A DNA stretch of 64,000 nucleotides from Halovenus halobia (GCF_051414135.1 NZ_JBLKOA010000001.1:1178001-1242000); one strand, 5' to 3'; counted from the first letter of the stretch, positions 1 to 8,907 are shown. The notes: generated by a model from the letters alone, not told the origin. Numbers and translations: made by a program.

Positions 1-101
1 CGCTTGTAATCGGTGTCGCCAACCACCTCTGCGTCCTCGTACTCGTTGGGGTCCATTCCCTCCAGTTCGGGTGGGTCGGGGACAGCCACGTCGAGACTCA
101 T
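1..101 (-). CDS. Hypothetical protein, N-terminal fragment
   Basis: An ATG at 99-101 on the minus strand opens a frame that runs off the left edge of the window, so only about 34 residues are visible. They are acidic and Pro-rich at the start (MSLDVAVPDPPELEGMDPNE) and continue with EYEDAEVVGDTDYKR. No stop or frameshift is seen. It is divergent from the GAF protein that begins at 225. I do not recognise a family from so short a stretch. Confidence rests on the clean start codon and haloarchaeal amino-acid composition. Confidence 0.55.
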   Translation of the reverse strand, partial: MSLDVAVPDPPELEGMDPNEYEDAEVVGDTDYK

Positions 102-224
102 ACGCCACGGTTGGGCCGGCGCAAACATAAAGCCGTGACTTGCCGCTCCCTGGCAGCCGTTTTCGTGGTTGATAGTCGGGCCGGTACGTACATACCGACG
201 GGAATCGACCACTTTTGTAATTGT

Positions 225-1133
225 ATGTCACACCGGATTCTCTGTGTCCACCCGGACGAGGCCGAGCGAGCGGAGACGGTCGAACGCCTCCGGACCGAAC
301 TCTCCGACCTAGACCTCTCGTTTACCACCGTCGATGGAGTGGACGGGGCAACTGACGCGCTTGGACAGGACGTCGCCGCAGTCATCACGGAATACGAACT
401 CGCAGACGGCACCGGATTCGATGTGATTACGCAGGCCGACCAGCACTGTCCCGACGCTGGCGTTGTCCTGTACACGGACACCGACCCCGACACGCTCGAC
501 ACCACAGCGTTGCGGGGCGCGCTGACCGAGTACGTCGGCAAAGGTTCAGTCTTCGGAACCGAACGCCTCGGAGAACTGCTCCGGACGACTATCGAGAACA
601 ACACCCAGAGCTCCTACCCGGTGCCACAGACCGAACAACAGCGACTGGTCGCGCTGCAGTCGTACGACCTCGACGACCCGGGCCTGCTCGACGCGCTGGA
701 CCGAATTACGGACCTCGCTGCTGAGCACTTCGAGGTCGAGCAATCTTCGATCAACATCATCAACGAGCACAGTCAGGAGTTTCTGGCCTGCTACGGGACG
801 GCCGAGGAGTGGGACTCGATGGACCGCGAAGACTCCATTTGCACGTTCACCATCCTCGAAGACGACAACGTGATGACTGTCTCCGACGTGACCGAGGACC
901 CGCGATTCGAGTCTCGCAGCGAGACGCTCATCGACATGGGAATCCAGTCGTATATGGGGGCAAATCTGGTTGCGCCGTCTGGCCTCGTCATCGGTCCGCT
1001 CTGTGTCTACGACACGGAACCGCGGGAGTTCTCACTCGCCGATGAGGCGTATCTCCAGAAACTCGCTGCAACGGCGATGGACCTCATCGAACTGCACACG
1101 CAATTCGACGCCGCGATGGAGGGTGAACAATGA
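225..1133 (+). CDS. Pseudo-receiver / GAF domain signalling protein
   Basis: This 302-residue cytoplasmic protein starts with a response-regulator-like fold (about residues 1-110: beta strand MSHRILCVHPDE, then a Lys in YVGKGS) and continues with a GAF domain (about 140-300, with conserved FCxxT-type sequence SICTFTI and the GxxxYxGxxL-like IQSYMGANLVAPSG). At the usual phosphoacceptor position the sequence reads ITEYELADGTGFD, so Glu replaces the Asp, which suggests a receiver that is not phosphorylated or is locked on. No HTH or kinase domain is present. The ATG at 225 is chosen because the frame upstream is not coding-like and residue 1 begins the first receiver strand. The stop overlaps the next start (ATGA), so the two genes are very likely co-transcribed. 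GAF ligand unknown. Confidence 0.8.
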   Translation: MSHRILCVHPDEAERAETVERLRTELSDLDLSFTTVDGVDGATDALGQDVAAVITEYELADGTGFDVITQADQHCPDAGVVLYTDTDPDTLDTTALRGALTEYVGKGSVFGTERLGELLRTTIENNTQSSYPVPQTEQQRLVALQSYDLDDPGLLDALDRITDLAAEHFEVEQSSINIINEHSQEFLACYGTAEEWDSMDREDSICTFTILEDDNVMTVSDVTEDPRFESRSETLIDMGIQSYMGANLVAPSGLVIGPLCVYDTEPREFSLADEAYLQKLAATAMDLIELHTQFDAAMEGEQ

Positions 1134-1816
1134 GTGACGCTGGCCCCGCGGGCTACGAGTTCGGTGACAACATTCCAGTCGAGCCAATCGAGGCGGGAAC
1201 GACGGTGTTCGTCGCCGGGCCGGCGCTCAGCCCATCTGAAGACCTCGCGCGGGCGATGGTCGCCCACGGGACCGGGTTCGGCGAGGGGTCACTGTTCATC
1301 TCGACGAACATGACCTGCAAGAAGTTGTTGCAGTCCTGTCAGCGTAACGACCCGGCTATTGACCCGACACAGATGGGAATTATCGACTGCAGCGGGCAGG
1401 ATATCGGCAAGGCAGAACTGAGTGCCGAGGTCAAGTACGTCTCGACACAGAGCGATCTGACGGGTATTGGAATGAAGTTCTCGGCGCTGTACGAGTCGCT
1501 CTACCCCGCGGTTGCCGAGGGGCGGGTCAGGACCGGACTCATCAGCCTCTCGTCGCTGTCGATGTACGTCGACCTGCGGACGCTGTTCCAGTTTTCCCAG
1601 ACACTTGCGGGACGCATCGACAGCGCAGACGGCCTCGGCGTGTTCGCAATCGACCCGACGACACACGATACAAAGACAGTGAACACGCTCAGTCAGGCTG
1701 CCGACGGTCGCATTGAAGTCCGTGACGCCGAGGAAAGTGATGCTGACGGCGAACTCAGAATTCGCGGATTGACTGACCAGCCCGACGACTGGCAGCCCTT
1801 TAGGCTGTCAGGCTGA
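1130..1816 (+). CDS. RecA-like (HTR-like, DUF7504-type) protein with degenerate P-loop
   Basis: This 228-residue protein resembles the haloarchaeal RecA/KaiC-fold proteins that accompany receiver or sensor proteins. Near residues 26-40 the phosphate-binding loop is VFVAGPALSPSEDLA: the fold signature is recognisable but the Lys-Ser/Thr of Walker A is missing, so ATP hydrolysis is doubtful. A hydrophobic strand VRTGLISLSSLSMY (about 127-140) occupies the Walker B region without a clear catalytic Asp. It overlaps the upstream GAF gene by four bases and the convergent amidotransferase by nine. A regulatory partner of the GAF protein is inferred from context, not shown. Confidence 0.75.
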   Translation: MSDAGPAGYEFGDNIPVEPIEAGTTVFVAGPALSPSEDLARAMVAHGTGFGEGSLFISTNMTCKKLLQSCQRNDPAIDPTQMGIIDCSGQDIGKAELSAEVKYVSTQSDLTGIGMKFSALYESLYPAVAEGRVRTGLISLSSLSMYVDLRTLFQFSQTLAGRIDSADGLGVFAIDPTTHDTKTVNTLSQAADGRIEVRDAEESDADGELRIRGLTDQPDDWQPFRLSG

Positions 1817-2515
1817 CTCGGCCGTTTCCTCGACTGGCTGGCGGTCTCTGACGAACGACAGAAAGTTCTCGAAGACTGTCGTTGCCTCCGCTGCTGCGTC
1901 GATGTTCTCCTCGGTAATCCCATCGAAGACGCGCTGGACCTTCTCCTCGGGGAGTTCGTCCTTGCCGCGCGTGACTCGCTCGGCCATCGCCCGGTCGTAC
2001 TCCGGGTGAAACTGGACGGCGAAGACCTGTCCCTGCCGGAAGCCGTGGATTCCGTAGTCGTTTCTGGCGAGCAACTCTGCGCCGGGCGGCAGCCGTGTCA
2101 CCCGGTCTGAGTGCGTCGTAAAGACCGTGAAATCGCGGTCGATACCCTCGAACAACACTGAGGTCCCCTCGTGTTCGACCGTCCGGTAGCCGATTTCGTA
2201 CTCACCCATGTTCTCGACCGACCCGCCGAGTACATCCGCCAGCAACTGATGGCCAAAGCAGACGCCGAGATGTGGCATCCCCTGCCGGATTGCGGAGCCA
2301 ACCCACGTTTTGAGTTGGCCAATCCACTCCCGGTCCCAGTAGACCGACGCCCGCGACCCCGTAATGAGACAGCCGTCGAACGACAGCGTCTCCGGAAACT
2401 CACACGCCGTCACGTCGAAGTTGACGAGTTCTGCGGGCACTTCCCGCTCGAAATTCTTGCAGGTCTCCTCGCCAGCGTGCGCGGCGTTCAACAGCGCAAT
2501 TCGGGCATTTGACAC
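1808..2515 (-). CDS. Type 1 glutamine amidotransferase (GMP-synthase-like)
   Basis: A 235-residue class I glutamine amidotransferase. The nucleophile elbow is GVCFGHQ with Cys86, and the other catalytic residues are His170 and Glu172 in the FHPE motif. The early strand DGCLITGSRASVY resembles the stand-alone family related to the GuaA amidotransferase domain, whose members act on varied acceptors; no synthetase domain is fused, so the substrate is unknown. The start is a GTG at 2513-2515 (VSNARIALLNAA). No promoter-proximal partner gene exists on this strand; an AT-rich 308-base gap precedes it. Its 3' end overlaps the RecA-like gene convergently. Confidence 0.85.
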   Translation of the reverse strand: MSNARIALLNAAHAGEETCKNFEREVPAELVNFDVTACEFPETLSFDGCLITGSRASVYWDREWIGQLKTWVGSAIRQGMPHLGVCFGHQLLADVLGGSVENMGEYEIGYRTVEHEGTSVLFEGIDRDFTVFTTHSDRVTRLPPGAELLARNDYGIHGFRQGQVFAVQFHPEYDRAMAERVTRGKDELPEEKVQRVFDGITEENIDAAAEATTVFENFLSFVRDRQPVEETAESA

Positions 2516-2823
2516 TGCTGATATCTGTGTCTTCTGACTACATAAACGTTGTAGTATTGAATTTTATTAGATTTTCCTGATTGTATACTCACTCAAACTG
2601 CGCATGAATTGCTATAATTAATTTTTGAGAACTCAAATTACACTATTCTACTAGCTTTGTCGAATAAGGTTACAATATTGGTTGCTAATTGCGCAGATTT
2701 GTGAAAGAACAGTTCAAATATTGCGCAATTCCTGCTGTTTATGCTGTAGTAAAATATTCGTTGAGACGAACAGAACGCCAAGCGGTTGGCTGCAACGCCT
2801 TCCGGAGTCATCAGATCAGGACT
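2516..2823. other. AT-rich divergent intergenic region with three TGCGCA palindromes
   Basis: These 308 bases separate the divergent amidotransferase and glutamate-cysteine-ligase-like genes. The composition is markedly more AT-rich than the flanks, with candidate TATA boxes (for example TTGTATAC near 2581 and tattgaattttatt near 2555). The six-base palindrome TGCGCA occurs three times: 2599-2604, 2690-2695 and 2722-2727, the last inside a longer palindrome TTGCGCAA. An open frame with a TTG start at 2689 reads through the right half into the next gene, but its residues do not look haloarchaeal, so I treat it as non-coding. Confidence 0.5.
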
Positions 2824-3933
2824 GTGTCAGCACACGAATCGGAACCTATTCGTCGGAGCATCGAAGTCGAGTACTGGGTCATCGACGACCACGGACGACT
2901 CGTCGAACCTGACGGGCTGACAGACGCTGCGGTCGGCGTCGAACGTGAGTTCGTCGCACCCATGCTGGAAATCAAAACGACACCGTGTGCGTCACATACC
3001 GAACTTCGCCGGGAACTCTACGGCCGAATCGAGGCGGTACTTGAACTGGCTGACGAGCGTGGTCAGCATCTCGTTCCGCTGGCAACCCCAATTACCGCCG
3101 ATTCGCTTCGGGACCTGCCCAGCGACCGGACCGACGTGCAGGCCGAACTGATTGGCGAGGAGTTCGAGTACGTCCGCCACTGCGCTGGGACGCACATCCA
3201 CGTCGAACAACAGTCCGGGCGAGCGGTCGAGCAGTTGAACACGTTCATCGCAATCGACCCTGCCCTTGCGCTCGTCAACTCTGCGCCGTACTACCGCGGC
3301 GAGGAGGTAGCGACCGGAGCGCGCTCGAAACTATACCGCTGGCTGGCCTACGATAATCTGCCACACCAGGGCCGATTGTGGCCCTACGTCGACAGCAAAG
3401 CGGAGTGGAACCGCCGACTCGAACGCCGCCACGAAGAATTCACAACCGCGGCTGTTGGGGCGGGTGTCGACCGCCAGAGTATCGAGGCGAACTTCGACCC
3501 CGAGAGTTCGGTGTGGACGCCCGTACAGTTCCGGGACACTTTCGATACTGTCGAGTGGCGCTCGCCCGACACTGCTCTCCCGGGTCAGGTTATCCAGTTG
3601 GCCGACCAACTTGCGACAATCACCGAGTCGCTGCAAAGCGCCGACGTCCGCATCGACGGGTCGACGCCGGAGTTCTCAGCAGCGGCGGTCGTGCTCCCCG
3701 AGTTCTCCCACGTTCTCGACCACGTCGAGACAGCCATCACTGATGGCCTCACCGACGACCTGCGGGAGTATCTCGACGAATTTGGGTTCGATGTCGACGC
3801 CTACGAGCCGACAACGTCGGAGTTAGCCGGTAGCGGTCACATCTCCAGAGAGGAGGCCAGAGAGATTCGTCTCGAACACGCGAACCGACTCGAAGACGAC
3901 CTCAACCACAGAATATCGGCGGCCGGAGACTGA
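2824..3933 (+). CDS. Glutamate-cysteine ligase family (GCS2-type) protein
   Basis: A 369-residue ATP-grasp-like carboxylate-amine ligase of the GCS2 type. Visible family features are the N-terminal EVEYWVID strand (the family's E-x-E metal/substrate region), EIKTTPC near residue 57 (the EhSPCE-like second strand), and CAGTHIHVE around residue 120 (the conserved H-x-H metal-binding strand). Haloarchaea use gamma-glutamylcysteine as main thiol, and GshA-type proteins of this superfamily make it; whether this copy is that enzyme or a paralogue cannot be settled from sequence alone. I choose GTG 2824, giving VSAHESEPIRRSIEVEYWV; a longer frame from TTG 2689 adds 45 atypical residues. Convergent with the epimerase, one base apart. 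Confidence 0.75.
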   Translation: MSAHESEPIRRSIEVEYWVIDDHGRLVEPDGLTDAAVGVEREFVAPMLEIKTTPCASHTELRRELYGRIEAVLELADERGQHLVPLATPITADSLRDLPSDRTDVQAELIGEEFEYVRHCAGTHIHVEQQSGRAVEQLNTFIAIDPALALVNSAPYYRGEEVATGARSKLYRWLAYDNLPHQGRLWPYVDSKAEWNRRLERRHEEFTTAAVGAGVDRQSIEANFDPESSVWTPVQFRDTFDTVEWRSPDTALPGQVIQLADQLATITESLQSADVRIDGSTPEFSAAAVVLPEFSHVLDHVETAITDGLTDDLREYLDEFGFDVDAYEPTTSELAGSGHISREEAREIRLEHANRLEDDLNHRISAAGD

Positions 3934-3934
3934 C

Positions 3935-4972
3935 TCACTCCGCCCGCGTCACGCCCGTCCCTTCTTCGACGGCCGAGAGGTCGACGTTCCCGTTCGGCAT
4001 CGGGATTCCTTCGTAGGGGTCCGCTGAGAGTAACAGCGAGCCGTCGAGGTCGGCATACTCCACGAGCGGCGCGAGGTGACACGACCCCGCGAGCGACGCC
4101 ATGCTCTCGACCATACAGCCGAGCATGACATCGAGGCCGTGGGCGTGTGCAGTCTCGATCTGTCGTATGGCTGGCCGAATCCCACCACACTTCGCGAGTT
4201 TCACGACCACGATATCGACAGCCGAGACTGCCAGCACGTCCGTCGCGGTCACGCAGGACTCGTCGGCAGCGACTGGCAAAAATCCCTCCTCGGCGACCCG
4301 TGCAAGCCCGTCTGGGTCGTCGGCCGGGACAGGTTGCTCGACGAACTCGACGCCGGCGTTTGCGAGCCACTCCATTTTCTCGATAGTTTCTTCTGCAGTC
4401 CACGCACCGTTGGCGTCGACGCGAATCCGTGCCTGTGGCACCGTCTTCCGAATTGCGTCCATCCGTGCCCGGTCGTCGTCGGTTCCGAGTTTCACCTTCA
4501 GGACTCGATAGCCCGCACCCAGCGCCTTCTGTGCCGCGCTGGCCATCCCCGCTGGCGAGTCGATACTCACCGTGTAGGAACTCGTCGGCGACAGCGTGGG
4601 GTCGAGTCCGAGCCGACGGTACAGTGGCTCGTGTGCCTGTCTGGCCGCCAAATCGTGGACAGCGACCGACACCGCCGCTCGCGCTGCAGCCTCGTCGGGC
4701 GCTCGCTCCTGCAACACTCCCTCGATGGTCTGCTGGCGCGTCGGGTCACCGATATCGGTGACGGCGTCGAGCAACTCCGGCAGGACGGACTCGACGCTCT
4801 CGACGCTCTCGCCGTAGTACGCCGACGGCGCGGCCGCGCCGATTCCCGTCTCGCCGTCCTCGCCGTCGAGGCGAACAACGATTGTTTCGGTCGTCTGGCT
4901 GGTCCCGCGTGCAATCTCGAAGCCGCCGTCGATGGCGAGTTCGTATCGCTCAGTGTCGCTCCCGACAATCAT
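3935..4972 (-). CDS. Dipeptide epimerase / mandelate-racemase-muconate-lactonizing family
   Basis: A 345-residue enolase-superfamily enzyme. The catalytic pattern of the L-Ala-D/L-Glu epimerase subgroup is visible: KVK at 159-161, metal ligands Asp186 (RVDANGAW), Glu212 (FVEQPVP) and Asp237 (AADES), then the second lysine in KLAKCGG (258-264). Such enzymes abstract the alpha proton of a carboxylate; archaea lack murein, so the natural substrate is probably some other dipeptide. Its ATG at 4970-4972 overlaps the stop of the upstream aldo/keto reductase (ATGA), so both likely form one operon. Full length for the family. Confidence 0.85.
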   Translation of the reverse strand: MIVGSDTERYELAIDGGFEIARGTSQTTETIVVRLDGEDGETGIGAAAPSAYYGESVESVESVLPELLDAVTDIGDPTRQQTIEGVLQERAPDEAAARAAVSVAVHDLAARQAHEPLYRRLGLDPTLSPTSSYTVSIDSPAGMASAAQKALGAGYRVLKVKLGTDDDRARMDAIRKTVPQARIRVDANGAWTAEETIEKMEWLANAGVEFVEQPVPADDPDGLARVAEEGFLPVAADESCVTATDVLAVSAVDIVVVKLAKCGGIRPAIRQIETAHAHGLDVMLGCMVESMASLAGSCHLAPLVEYADLDGSLLLSADPYEGIPMPNGNVDLSAVEEGTGVTRAE

Positions 4973-5970
4973 ACCATGTCGGCAAACGGCCCGTCTCCCG
5001 CTTCCTCCAGGCGCTCGAACTGCTCGTCGGAGAGGTCGACCGACGCCGCCTTCAGGTTCTCTTCAAGCTGGTCGACGGTTCGGGCACCGATGATTGGCGC
5101 GGTCAACGCCGGATGTGCAATCTGGTAGGCGACGGCGACCTGTGCCTCGGACGCCCCGACTTCGTCGGCAACTTCACGCACAACATCGAGCGTCTGGAAG
5201 TTCTCTTCGGTCAGGTAGCGGTCTTCCCAGCCCTCGCTGTCCGAGGCGGTCGAATTCTCGGGTGTCCCCTCACCGCGCTCGTACTTGCCGGTGAGAAAGC
5301 CCTGTCCGAGCGGGCTCCACGGGCAGATACCGAGGCCGCGCTTGCGGCAGAACTCCATGTACTCGCCTTCGATTTCCCGGTCGACGAGATTGTATCGGGG
5401 CTGGGTGACGCTGAATTTTGCCCAGCCGTAGCGCTCGGCGAGTTCGTTCGCTTCGGCTATTTTCCAGGTGTTCGGGAGGAACGTCGACGCGCCGAGGTAG
5501 TTGACCTTCCCGTCCTGTACGAACCCGTCGAGCGTGCGCATCAACTCTCGGGCCGGGGTATCGTCGTCCCAGCGGTGGATGTAGAGCACGTCGAGGTAGT
5601 CGGTACCGAGGCGGTCGAGCATCAGGTCGATCTGTCGGCGCATGTGCTTGCGGCTTAGGCCGTTGCCATTCGGGTCGTCCTCGCGGGTCGGCCAGTAGAT
5701 TTTCGAGGCGATGACGAAGTCTTCGCGGTCCCGGTCTTCGAGCCACTCGCCAATCCACTCTTCGCTGACGCCGCCGCCGTACACGTCGGCGGTGTCGATG
5801 AACCGTCCCCCTGCAGCCTCGTAGGCGTCGAGCAGTTCGTGGGCCTGCTCGCGGCTGGTTTCGAGGTTGCCCTCGCTGGTCTCGCGGCCGAAGCGCCAGG
5901 TCCCGAAGGCAATCTCGCTGACCTGCAGTCCTGTCTGTCCCATCCGAACCGTGTCGATAATTTCGTCCAT
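4969..5970 (-). CDS. Aldo/keto reductase
   Basis: A 333-residue NADP-dependent aldo/keto reductase. The catalytic tetrad is visible as Asp59 and Tyr64 in DTADVYGGG, Lys90 in ASKIYW and His132 in YIHRWD; the C-terminal PIIGARTVDQLEENL is the usual NADP-phosphate binding segment. It belongs to the YhdN/AKR-11-like group of broad-specificity carbonyl reductases. I choose ATG 5970 (MDEIIDTVRMGQTGL); a GTG 21 bases upstream is possible. It precedes the epimerase with a four-base overlap, which suggests linked substrate processing, but no pathway can be named. Confidence 0.88.
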   Translation of the reverse strand: MDEIIDTVRMGQTGLQVSEIAFGTWRFGRETSEGNLETSREQAHELLDAYEAAGGRFIDTADVYGGGVSEEWIGEWLEDRDREDFVIASKIYWPTREDDPNGNGLSRKHMRRQIDLMLDRLGTDYLDVLYIHRWDDDTPARELMRTLDGFVQDGKVNYLGASTFLPNTWKIAEANELAERYGWAKFSVTQPRYNLVDREIEGEYMEFCRKRGLGICPWSPLGQGFLTGKYERGEGTPENSTASDSEGWEDRYLTEENFQTLDVVREVADEVGASEAQVAVAYQIAHPALTAPIIGARTVDQLEENLKAASVDLSDEQFERLEEAGDGPFADMV

Positions 5971-6010
5971 AACTGGGCTCTCGGGCTCCACAGTGTAGAA
6001 ACGTGCGGAT

Positions 6011-6538
6011 TCACTCTTGTTGGGCTTCCAGACGTTTCACCTGGACGTAGGTTCGGGTTGCGGCTGCAAAGCCGGCGAGGACGAGGCCGAGTGAGCCGAA
6101 AATTGCCAGCCATAGCCCGATTCCCGCCGAGAACGAGGAGGGAAGTCCGGCGTAGTTGCCGACCCGGACGAGTTCGCTCTGGCTGTCGGTGCTGATGACC
6201 GCCCACATGAGGAGTGCGACGAAGGCCGCCGCAAGGCCCAATATGCCGACAAGAAACTGGAGGAAAATCGTCCAGCGGAAGGCGGCGATGACCAGCGCCG
6301 CGAGCGCGACGCCGAGGACGACTTCCGGGAATATCGAAATCTCTCCGGCAGCGACCGACGCCTGTAGCGTCTCCGAGAGGTTCACGACCGCACCACCGCC
6401 GTCGATTGGCTCTGCGGGACCGTCGATGCGCGCCCACGGGAGGAGGTAGCTCGCAAAAATCACGAGACTGCTCAGGACAGCAGCCGCTCTGAAGGGGTCG
6501 GCCTCCTCGATATCGACGTCTGCCAACGATTCCGACAT
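6011..6538 (-). CDS. Conserved four-helix membrane protein
   Basis: A 175-residue protein with four predicted membrane helices: about 18-38 (AAAVLSSLVIFASYLLPW), 72-90, 93-118 (TIFLQFLVGILGLAAAFVALL) and 140-162. The loop between helices 1 and 2 is acidic and probably faces outside; the end is charged (VKRLEAQQE). ATG 6538 (MSESLADVDIEE) is preferred over an upstream start at 6550. It lies between sufS and the aldo/keto reductase on the same strand, with 38 bases to sufS, so it may be in a sufS transcript. No family recognised. Confidence 0.7.
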   Translation of the reverse strand: MSESLADVDIEEADPFRAAAVLSSLVIFASYLLPWARIDGPAEPIDGGGAVVNLSETLQASVAAGEISIFPEVVLGVALAALVIAAFRWTIFLQFLVGILGLAAAFVALLMWAVISTDSQSELVRVGNYAGLPSSFSAGIGLWLAIFGSLGLVLAGFAAATRTYVQVKRLEAQQE

Positions 6539-6576
6539 ACGAGTGCACACCGGCCGCCGGAAAATAACCCTGCTGG

Positions 6577-7824
6577 TTAGGCGAACAACTGTCGCGCGTC
6601 GTCCAGTGCCTCAACCATCGTATCGATTTCAGCCTTCGTGTTGTAGATGTAGAACGACGCTCGCGCCGTCGCGGCGACGCCGAGTTTGTCGTGTAGCGGC
6701 TGGGTACAGTGGTCACCCGCCCGGACGGCGACGGCGTAGTCGTTGAGAATCTCCGAGAGGTCGTGTGCGTGGACGCCTTCGACGTTGAACGAGACGAGGC
6801 CGCCGCGGTGTTCGCCCGCTGGCGGTCCGAACGTCTCGATATCGTCGAACTCCTCGAACCGCTCCAGCGCGTACTGGGCGAGTTCGTTCTCGTGGCGTTC
6901 GACCTTCTCCATGCCGATGTCTTCGAGATAGTCGACAGCCTCTGCAAGTGCGATTCCGCCGGCGATAATCGGTGTGCCGGCCTCGAACTTCCAGGGGAGT
7001 TCGTTCCAGGTCGAATCCTCGAAGGTGACCTTCGTAATCATGTCGCCGCCGTAGAGATACGGCTCCATCTCTTCGAGGATGTGTTTCTTCCCGTAGAGGA
7101 CGCCAATGCCCGTCGGGCCACACATCTTGTGCCCCGAGAAGGCGTAGAAATCCACGTCCATCTCCTCGACATCGACCGGACGGTTCGGCACTGCTTGCGC
7201 GCCGTCGGCGAAGATGTAGGCGTCGTTGTCGTGGGCCAGCTCTGCCAGTTCTTCGATTGGGTTGATGACGCCGAGCACGTTCGAGACGTGGACGACAGAG
7301 ACCATCGCTGTATCAGGCCCAATCAGTTCCTCGGCGTGGTCCATATCCAGCCGGCCATCCTCGTCAATCTGGATGTACTTGACCTCTGCGCCGGTCCGTT
7401 TTGCGATCTGTTGCCACGTCACGAGCGAGGCGTGGTGCTCCATCTCCGACAGCACCACTTCGTCGCCGGGGCCGAGTTCGTTCAGCCCCCACGCGTAGGC
7501 GACGGTGTTCATGCTCTCGGTGGTGTTTTTGGTGAAGATGACCTCTTCGCGGCCGCCGCTTGCGCCGATGAACTCGGCGACGCGGTCGTGGGCCTCCTCG
7601 TAGGCAATGGAGGCCTCCTGTGAGAGCTGGTGCAGACCGCGGTGGACGTTGGCGTTTGTCTCGCGGTAGTAGCTACTGATGGCGTCGATTACCTGGTCGG
7701 GCGTCTGTGTCGTTGCCGCGTTGTCGAGGTAGACGAGTTGCTGGTCCCCAAACTCGCGCTCGAGAATTGGGAAATCGCTGCGTATCGCCTCGACATCGAG
7801 GACATCGGGCTCAGTTGTTGCCAT
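6577..7824 (-). CDS. sufS: Cysteine desulfurase SufS
   Basis: A 415-residue pyridoxal-phosphate enzyme of the class V aminotransferase fold that strips sulfur from cysteine for Fe-S cluster assembly. Key residues are visible: YLDNAATTQ (33-40), the cofactor-stacking His in EMEHHASLV (about 130), the Schiff-base Lys233 in FSGHKMCGPTG, and the persulfide Cys373 in RAGDHCTQPLH. The short group-II style active-site loop around Cys373 places it with SufS rather than IscS/NifS. No sufBCD genes are in the window, so it is encoded apart from them here. ATG 7824 fits the family N-terminus. Confidence 0.93.
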   Translation of the reverse strand: MATTEPDVLDVEAIRSDFPILEREFGDQQLVYLDNAATTQTPDQVIDAISSYYRETNANVHRGLHQLSQEASIAYEEAHDRVAEFIGASGGREEVIFTKNTTESMNTVAYAWGLNELGPGDEVVLSEMEHHASLVTWQQIAKRTGAEVKYIQIDEDGRLDMDHAEELIGPDTAMVSVVHVSNVLGVINPIEELAELAHDNDAYIFADGAQAVPNRPVDVEEMDVDFYAFSGHKMCGPTGIGVLYGKKHILEEMEPYLYGGDMITKVTFEDSTWNELPWKFEAGTPIIAGGIALAEAVDYLEDIGMEKVERHENELAQYALERFEEFDDIETFGPPAGEHRGGLVSFNVEGVHAHDLSEILNDYAVAVRAGDHCTQPLHDKLGVAATARASFYIYNTKAEIDTMVEALDDARQLFA

Positions 7825-7934
7825 TACAACTAGAAAAGGGCCGAACAGACAACATTATTTCGGTTGACCGAAACGAATCTTTGCCCCGTAGCATTCTCGG
7901 TAGCTTCATACCCGACGACTCGTAACGGGCTGAC

Positions 7935-8906
7935 ATGACGACCGTGACGGTCGAGACTGGCGCGCGACTGCACTTCGGCTTTCAGAATCTCTCGCTGGCT
8001 CACGAGCGACTCTACGGTGGCGTCGGGGTCGGACTCGCGGAGCCACGGCTGACGGTCCGAGTAGAGCCGGCGACAACCATCGAGTGCCCGCAGTCGTGTC
8101 GCTCCTACGTCGAGCAGGCCGTCGACGCGCTCGGTGTCGACGGCGCTGATGTTGCGCTCGTCGAAGGCTACGACCGTCACGTCGGCCTCGGCAGTGGGAC
8201 ACAGATTGCGCTCGCGTCGGTAGTTGCCATCGCCAGCGCACACGACCGCTCGGTCGACCCGCGTGCACTCGCGCCGCAACTGGGTCGTGGCGGGCGCAGC
8301 GGCGTCGGGGTTGCAACCTTCGAGTCCGGTGGATTCGTCGCCGACGTAGGCCACCCGACAGAACGATTCACGACCGCGCCGCCGGGCCAGGGGTCGTGGG
8401 CCGTTCCGAAACCCCTCTGCCGGTGGACACTCCCCGATGACTGGCGGTTTGTGCTACTCACGCCCGAGGAATCCAAAGGACGTAGCGGCGACGAAGAAGA
8501 CCAGAGTATTCGGACGATTGTCGAGCGCGCCGACGGCTCCATCGCTGACGACATCGCAACGCTGCTGACCCGGCGACTGCTCCCGGCGGTCGCCGAGGGT
8601 GACCTGGCGGCCTTTGGCGCGGCGGTCTCTCGACTCGGTCGACTCAACGGCGCGTGGTTCGCCGACGAACAGGGTGGTGTCTATCGCCCACCAGCGGGAC
8701 GGTTGATCGACCAACTGGACTCGAGTCCAGCAATCGTCGGCACCGGACAGTCGTCGTGGGGGCCAACGGTCTACGGCGTCACCAGCGCAGACCGAGCGGA
8801 AACGGCACGGGCGGCGGGCCAGGACGCGCTCGACGACGCGGGTCTCGATGGGAGCGTTCGACTCGTTGCGCCGGGCAACTCGGGCGCGACCGTTCGAGAA
8901 GAGTGA
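7935..8906 (+). CDS. Beta-ribofuranosylaminobenzene 5'-phosphate synthase family (GHMP fold)
   Basis: A 323-residue GHMP-superfamily protein that resembles beta-RFAP synthase, the first committed enzyme of methanopterin biosynthesis in methanogens (condenses 4-aminobenzoate or 4-hydroxybenzoate with PRPP). Evidence: N-terminal ARLHFGFQNLS, the glycine-rich GHMP loop HVGLGSGTQIALA (82-94), and GRGGRSGVGVATFESGG further on. Haloarchaea are not methanogens and use folate-type carriers, so the product here may feed a modified pterin or another C-glycoside. It is divergent from sufS and convergent with the NCS2 permease, so has no operon partner. Confidence 0.8.
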   Translation: MTTVTVETGARLHFGFQNLSLAHERLYGGVGVGLAEPRLTVRVEPATTIECPQSCRSYVEQAVDALGVDGADVALVEGYDRHVGLGSGTQIALASVVAIASAHDRSVDPRALAPQLGRGGRSGVGVATFESGGFVADVGHPTERFTTAPPGQGSWAVPKPLCRWTLPDDWRFVLLTPEESKGRSGDEEDQSIRTIVERADGSIADDIATLLTRRLLPAVAEGDLAAFGAAVSRLGRLNGAWFADEQGGVYRPPAGRLIDQLDSSPAIVGTGQSSWGPTVYGVTSADRAETARAAGQDALDDAGLDGSVRLVAPGNSGATVREE

Positions 8907-8907
8907 T

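Noticed and set aside
2689..2823. N-terminal extension of the glutamate-cysteine-ligase-like gene from a TTG codon
   Set aside because: The extra 45 residues are Lys/aromatic-rich and unlike haloarchaeal proteins; the AT-rich DNA looks intergenic. GTG 2824 gives a normal family start.
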